64,000 nucleotides of DNA from Adiantum capillus-veneris (lineage: Eukaryota; Streptophyta; Polypodiopsida; Polypodiales; Pteridaceae): the NCBI GenBank assembly GCA_014529385.2, contig CM043959.1, positions 87,676,529-87,740,528 on the forward strand, in the 5' to 3' direction. The notes under the pieces were generated by a model. It was given only the letters and a program-made list of their open reading frames with translations. It was not told where the DNA came from and did not search any database. The stretch's first letter is position 1. Every line of letters begins with the position of its first letter. Below, in pieces: positions 58,025 to 64,000 of this stretch. Both the position numbers and the translations under genes were made by a program.

Positions 58025-59649
58025 TGTCATAAAATCTAATATCTAACTAACCCAAATGATTTTCTCATATTAAATTGATCACTTAATGTGGGAGAATAAA
58101 CGGGAACAAGTGTTAAGATATAGGTATGTGCTTTTAGATCTATCTCAACACGGGGCCAATGTAAAGGGGCCCAAAAGGGAGATGGTCTATCAAAGAGCAA
58201 GGCTAACCAATGGAGCATAAGACCTTAGGGTTAGCTTCATTGAAGACCTCCAATAAATGTGTGTAAAAGTCCTTTTGACCTTAAGTAAGCTAGGGCTGAG
58301 CTTGAGGTGGGAACCCGGTCCAAGCTCGAGGTGCTTGTCCTGCTTGAGGTGCTTGTCATGCTTGAGGTGTTTTTCATGCTTGAGGTGCTTGATTAAGATG
58401 CTTGAGGTGCTTGACTGGCTCCATGCTTGAGGTGCTTGACTTGCTGCATGATTAAGGTACTTGAGGTGCCTTGAGAAGCTTGCCTGAGATGCTTGTGGGA
58501 ACACCCCCTAGTTCAAGTGCTTTGTCATGCTTGATGAGTAAGGTGCTTGATCACCTAAAGTCGAAATCATTCCTACAAGAGGGGGGGCGAGCCCTTTTCC
58601 TAGGAGCTAGAGAGAGAACACCCACTCACACACACAAGGGAAGCCCCAACTTGAAGAGGCAGCAAGGACACATGTCAGGCCCCTACCCATGTTACCTTCA
58701 TGTGTTTCTTGAAGCCTATTGGCTAAGCTTCAAAGGGGTCCAATGATAAATTACATGAATTATCTAATTGTTTTAGCATTTATCAAGTCCTCTCTCTCAA
58801 AGGGGAAAGGGGGACACTTGTCCCAAGGCTACCCATGTTGCTTGTAATGGCTCCTGCTTGTGATTGGCTAGGCCTGGAGGGGTCCAATGAGCTTCAGGCA
58901 TGAGCTACAAGGGGGGGTCGACCCAAGCAAGCTAGGGGGGTGCCTAGGGGGTATACTCACCCACACACACTCACAATCACTCTCATTGTGTGCTATGCAA
59001 AGTGCAAGAGCTCCCTCTCGAAGCAAGTAGAGGTTGAGAGCCTACACCAACACTCTTGGCTATGGAGTGCAAATCCAACCAAGAGCCATGCTTCAATGCT
59101 TAAGCTTGCCATCTCCTTCTTCTTCATTACTATGCTATTATGTATGCTAGCAACAAGAGTATGATAAGTGAGGAACTAATTCTTTCTCTTACGAAATGTT
59201 TCTTCTTCCTCTTCCCTACCCTCATTCCCTGCTAGCTCTCTCCACCTTCGAAGGTGTTTGAGGTCTTGGGACTGAGGCTTGGGATAGTTAAAGCTTTCTT
59301 CAAGTTTATGTTATGTTTGTGGTGCATGAAGCCTTCCATCTTCATGGCATCACCTAGGTCACAAGGAACACAAAGACTGTATTGTAACAAGTCTCTCTTT
59401 ATGGGAGAAATCATAATACAAATGCCTATTGGAGGGGGGACCGGCTCCACATAAATCCGGTCCTCAATTGTTGTCATGTTCTCTAAACTCTCTCTCTTGC
59501 AAAAGTATTGTCTATGCCAAGTTAACTAATTGCTATGATTATGTTGCTATCTTCAATTATGTCTACCCGCTATGCTCACAAAATCATTTCTTGAAAGTAC
59601 TCTCATTAAATTCCGCTATTCTCAAATTGAATAGGCAAATTCCATTACA
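58025..59649 (+). mobile_element. Solo LTR of the element G family
   Basis: 1625 bp, TGTCATAAAATCTAATATC...GGCAAATTCCATTACA, full length compared with the 5' LTR of G. Perfect target duplication TGAAC (58020-58024 and 59650-59654), the hallmark of a solo LTR left by recombination between the two LTRs of a full element. It contains the minisatellite and the inverted repeat (59438-59463). Confidence 0.93.
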
Positions 59650-61127
59650 TGAACTTAAAGAACTAAAACTCCAATTCAAGGACTTGTTGAAGAAAGGGTT
59701 CATCAGACCTAGTGTATCTCCTTGGGGCAATCCTGTTCTTTTCAAGAGGAAGAAAGATGGAACATATAGGTTGTGTATAAGCTTCATCTATGATCAAGAT
59801 ACCATCATATCATAATTAAGGAAGGAGATATTTTCAAGACTTCTTTTCATACACAATGTAAGCACTTTGAATTTATACTTGGATTTTTATTTGACTAATG
59901 CACCTGCAACATTCATGCGTTTGATAAACAATATATTTCATCCTTATCTTGATGAATTTATTTTGGTGTTTTTGGATGATATTCTAAGAATGAAAAGGAT
60001 CATGAGCTACATTTATAAAAAAACTCTTGAAGTATTGCATGATCATCACTTGTATGTCAAATTGAGTAAGTGCTTCTTCGCTAAGGAAGGCATTGTATAT
60101 CTGGGAAGGGTAATCTCTAAACACAACATTCATATTGATCCCAATAAGGTCAAGGCAATTATAGATTGGCCAATACCAAAAACTCTGAGAGATTTAAGGA
60201 GTTTCATTGAGTTGGCACAGTATGAGCGAGCACATATTAAGAATTTCTTATAAGATTGTGAGTCCTCTAAAAGAAAAATCCCCATCATGTAGACATGTGA
60301 TTTCCTTAAGAGAGTTGGCCACTTAAGAACATATAATACATGTAGTAACACCTCTTTATTGTATGCAATGATTTGATTGATCAAGTTCAAAGTGAAGTGA
60401 ATAATGATCATTTCTCCTCTAACATTATGTCTTTTTTGAATTCTCATATGGGAGAGATGTTTGAGAAAATTTGATTTGTATAAGGGTAACTTGTATTATC
60501 ATGATCGCTTATGTGTGTCTGTAAATTCATCTTTGAGACGTTAAATTTTGTAGGAAATTCATAACACTCCATTTGCAGGACACCCTGTTTTAATAGAACA
60601 TATGCTAAATTGAAGAGCTCAATTTTTTTTCCAAGCATGCGATCCGATATCTAGTTGTATGTGCATGAATTATTAGAATCCCAACAGGTGAAGGTTGAGT
60701 GGAAACGCTTACCAAGTGAGTTACATCCACTAGACCTCCCTTGTAAAAAGTGGGAATCCATATCCATGGCTTCATCATTGCATTACTACAACTAGGGAAA
60801 ATTTTGTCACTAATTTTTTTTGTGGTCGAAAGATTAACAAAAATGGCACATTTCTTTTGGACGAAGAAGACCAATAGTACTTTGCATGTTGCAAAATTGT
60901 TTGTTAAAGACATTTTTTTATTGAATGGTATGCCCAAAAGCATGCTATCTATCATCATCAAATATATGGAGAAACTAAACGGGTTAAATAAGGTATTGGA
61001 GGACATGCCTAGGATGTATGTGAGTGAGAGGCATACTAATTGGGTAGACAACTTGCCTTTAGTTGAGTTTGCTTTTAACAGTCCTTGGCATGTGTCTATT
61101 CAAATGGCACCTTTTGAAAGGTTGTAA
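59650..61127 (+). pseudogene. Reverse transcriptase and integrase remnants of element H
   Basis: [40 protein letters not shown], then a shift. 59867-60253 has LTNAPATFMRLINNIFHPYL, ILVFLDDILRM (the catalytic FLDD), LYVKLSKCFFAKEGIVYLGR and VKAIIDWPIPKTLRDLRSFI. RNase H is mostly missing. 60560-61127 keeps integrase traces: HNTPFAGHPVL, KKWESISMA and VDNLPLVEFAFNSPWHVSIQ. Multiple stops and shifts. Confidence 0.75.
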
Positions 61128-61129
61128 CT

Positions 61130-62599
61130 CTCTAAACTTTCAAATCCAAAGAACAAAGTAGAATTCTCTAATTAGCACTAGTTTGGTAACATAACAGAGT
61201 CCTTTTACAGTTTTGAAAAAATATAAATATTCCTTGTATATGTGTGAAGCTTCAAGCATCCTTACATGAACTTTATGCTAAGAACCCATTCTACATGGGA
61301 GAAATAGTAACATGCATATTTCTTGCATAGGAGAAATATTCCTTGTATATGTGTGAAGCTTCAAATGTCCTTACATGAACTTTATGCTAAGAACCCATTC
61401 TACATGGGAGAAATAAGTAACATGCATATTTCTTGATTCATAGATCAAAACAAGCTTCCAAAGCCAAAGTTGTGTTGCACTTGATTGAAAACAACATATT
61501 TTCACGATTAACCACATGCTACACCGCATAGAGAAATTTTCACACAAACAATCTATTTTTGTGGTTAGCTTTAACGGGTTGCTAGTGTAAGTATAAGGTT
61601 TCTATAGCCCCATATTTTTTTGCTTGTGTGTACAATTCAGTTAAAAAAAAGTTGCAATTTTTGTATTTTGTATACATATCATCAGTGTTTGCATGACTAC
61701 ACCCATATTTACCCATATATATGCTTTACATCAATGCACCTTGGTAATTTACATTCATAGTAATACCCACAAAGCATCAAAAACTTCCAAACATGTTTTC
61801 TTATGACCATTTTAGACATAACTACAAAGCATAAAAACTGCACAAATTAAAAATTGGCTTCCACATTGTGACCATCTCAATCTCTTTAAAAAGTATATAC
61901 TTGTATCCAAATTGGTGTTGTATGCTTAGGTTTGGACCTAAGATACAAATTGATCATGTTCATTGAAGGAAATGAGCAATATTGGACATAGTACACATCC
62001 AACTCAAACTAACTTTGATTTTGGTAAAATGGGAAAAAAAATCGACATTATGTTGTTAATTATTTGGGATATTAGGTGTCATAAAAGTCAAGAAAGATGC
62101 AATATATAGGGATGAGTCTGTATGCACAATCAAGCTTGCTTTCTATTTCATATACACTGTAAATTTGATCAAAGTGTAATATTTGTCCACAAATATGCAT
62201 GGGACGATTTTTGTAAGTATCCCATAACCTCAAATAGTTAGAGTATCTATGCATAAGAAGCATTATAAAACCTTTATAATCATGAAGGATGCTTATGTAG
62301 CACTCTAGGACTCACTATGAGGCGTTTTATGATGATCCATGGCAAATTTAATTAAAAATGGACACACATTTTTTGGTATAGTTTAGGTTGAAAAGTGCAT
62401 GTGAAAGACAATTCTAGAGTTGGAATCCATAGCAGGAAAAAAAACCAAGTTTTTTCAACTCATAAGCTATCTTTATGGACATCAAACACTCTAAGACCTC
62501 ATTCGTATCCCTTGCAATAATTCTAGGAAATTGCTTGGTTAAGAGAACATAAAAGTGCCTTGTTACCAATCTAGTGCTAAGCAAATGCTTGAGAGAATG
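61130..62599. repeat. Unclassified AT-rich region with a tandem duplication
   Basis: No gene. A 109-bp unit is duplicated in tandem at 61229-61337 and 61338-61434 (TTCCTTGTATATGTGTGAAG, ACTTTATGCTAAGAACCCAT). It may include the lost 3' part of element H. Confidence 0.6.
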
Positions 62600-63806
62600 T
62601 GTAACATTTAATGGCCTAGTAACTTGTGTGTAGCAGAAAATAGCATGAACATAGTGAGCATTTCATTAGAATAGATTCCTAATGAGAATAACAAGAGTGC
62701 TTGGGTGGAGAGAGCAACAAAAAGTATAACACCTAGTTAGATAGCATGAACAATACTTCAAAAGAGAGAGAAATTAAGCAATTGACAACAGTTGAGGACC
62801 GGATTTGCATGGAGCCGGTCCTCCCTCCAAAAGACTTTGTATTATGGTTTCTCCCATCAAGAGAGACATTTTACAATACAATTCCTTGTGTTCCTTCAAT
62901 ACTAGCTAGTGCAATGAAGATGGAAACTTCAAGCACTAATTAGCACAACACTTATCAAACACAACATCAATTCCCTCACGGTCTCAGACCCAAGACCTCA
63001 CACACCTTCGAAGATGGTGAGAGCTATTGGGATATGAGAGTAGATTGAGAGGAAGAAGGAGTAGTCTTACGAGAAAGATGTACATCTCCTCACATAATCA
63101 CTCATATTAGCATAGCTTAGCTTAGTAATTAGCATGGTAGAGGAGATGAGCATGCATTGAAGCTTGGCTCTTGGTTGGATTTGCATCACAAAGCCAAGAG
63201 TTGTTGGTGTAGGCCTCCCTTCTCACAAGCTTGGAGTAGGTGATAAGCTTTCCATTAAAGCTTGAGAAGGAGAGAGACAGAGAGAGAGTCTTCTTGCTTC
63301 ACACATAGATTCTATGAGTGTGTAAGTCAATAATGCCTTTGAAAAATCAGTCCCCCTCTCTCTCTTGGTCGACCCCTCTTGCTATTTGCTCATGCAGACA
63401 CCCCATTGGACCTCCCTAGGCTTAGCCAATAGGATTTCAGGAGCATAAGTGATAGCCTTCTGACATGTGTCCCCCTTTCCCCTTTTGTGAGAGCTTTTGC
63501 TAATTAATTAATGCAACTAAACCCTCATTGGACCCCTTTGTCTCCTGGCCAATAGGAATCAGGCAAGCCATTGGGCTGTTGAATGCTCATTGGACCCCTT
63601 GGGAGACTGTCCAATAGTCTTTTAGAGAGCTTAATTCTTATTGGTTATTTTCTTAAGTGTTTTTTAAATTCATTAAACTAGATTTACTCTAGCCTAATTT
63701 TCATTGGTCCACCTCCAAGGTCATCCAATAGGATTTGAGTACACCTTGTGGGCATCTAGGCTAGGGAGCTGACATGTGTCCCTCATTCCCTTTGTGTAAA
63801 GGGAGC

Positions 63807-63883
<77 letters not shown>

Positions 63884-64000
63884 TTTATCTCTCATCTCCT
63901 ACAACTAGGGCTCGCCCCCTCCTATGTAGGGATGCATGAAGACTTTTGGGACACACACAAAGCATCCAATTTCCCTAATGTTTGACCTTAGGACACAACC
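62600..64000 (-). mobile_element. Family-F LTR, continues past window end
   Basis: Starts TGTAACATTTAATGGCCTAG and matches the F copies at 37379 and 13469 over its whole length here (ACTTGTGTGTAGCAGAAAAT, GACAACAGTTGAGGACCGG, TGACATGTGTCCC). Orientation is inferred from the PBS-bearing copy at 37379. No PBS lies before 62600 (GAGAGAATG instead), so this may be a solo LTR or the outer end of a 3' LTR. It includes (GT)n at 63808-63881. Confidence 0.75.
63808..63881. repeat. (GT)n microsatellite
   Basis: About 37 uninterrupted GT units within the family-F LTR. The copies at 13469 and 43027 have much shorter GT tracts at or near the corresponding place. Confidence 0.9.

Larger units (their letters stand above)
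56160..61127 (+). mobile_element. Element H: decayed Ty3/gypsy element split by a solo LTR
   Basis: Order on the plus strand: PBS-like TGATATCAGAGT (56160), gag, zinc knuckle, protease, reverse transcriptase, integrase remnants. The solo LTR at 58025-59649 interrupts it. Joining across one copy of its TGAAC target duplication restores a continuous frame: YSRALYKFNIDE continuing as [12 protein letters not shown]. LTRs of H itself were not found. Confidence 0.8.

Overview
This window looks like intergenic DNA from a large, repeat-rich land-plant genome. I find no host protein-coding gene, rRNA or tRNA. Almost everything recognisable is LTR retrotransposon: Ty3/gypsy (one chromovirus with a chromodomain-like C-terminus, fragments of the Tat/Athila type, and an unusual gag-only group) and Ty1/copia. 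These are set among degenerate satellite DNA, microsatellites and older sequence I cannot classify. The lineage mix (copia, chromovirus, gypsy with a probable second RNase H) fits plants, but the species cannot be named from this sequence.

Layout. 1-4430: element A, minus strand, a gag-only element cut by the window start, with its 5' LTR, PBS and a long leader. 4422-7987: element B, a relative of A truncated on both sides. 7988-12670 and 16942-17345: a degenerate satellite, split by element D (12670-16937), a pol-less two-LTR derivative of the chromovirus family. 17794-24338: element C, the third member of the A/B group, with both LTRs, a PBS and a near-perfect target duplication. 24339-27710: no genes, only simple repeats. 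27711-33580: copia element J (plus) with most of its body lost and copia element I (minus) in its place. 35941-37060: gypsy fragment M. 37379-43546: a family-F LTR (minus) carrying copia element K (37793-43026), the youngest-looking insertion here. 43536-44077: gypsy fragment L. 46863-55167: full-length chromovirus G with perfect 5-bp target duplications. 56160-61130: decayed gypsy H, split by a solo G-family LTR (58025-59649). 62600-64000: another family-F LTR running off the window.

The most unusual structure is shared by A, B and C. Their long 5' leaders, between PBS and gag, carry three or four copies of a 20-22 bp palindrome of the form ACAT-NNNN-CGCG-NNNN-ATGT. The four inner bases differ between the three elements (cata, ccta, ggat), but the opposite arm changes to match, so self-complementarity is kept while sequence drifts. 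Four of the eleven sites are perfect 22-bp palindromes. In element C the damaged sites differ at the central CGCG by CpG-type transitions. These elements encode a Gag with an unfamiliar conserved N-terminal region and I find no pol in the parts visible, so they look non-autonomous. I recognise no described system matching this and treat it as the main lead.

A second lead concerns non-autonomous derivatives of the chromovirus group. In element D, and apparently in the F element at 37379, a piece of gag lies inverted next to the primer binding site.
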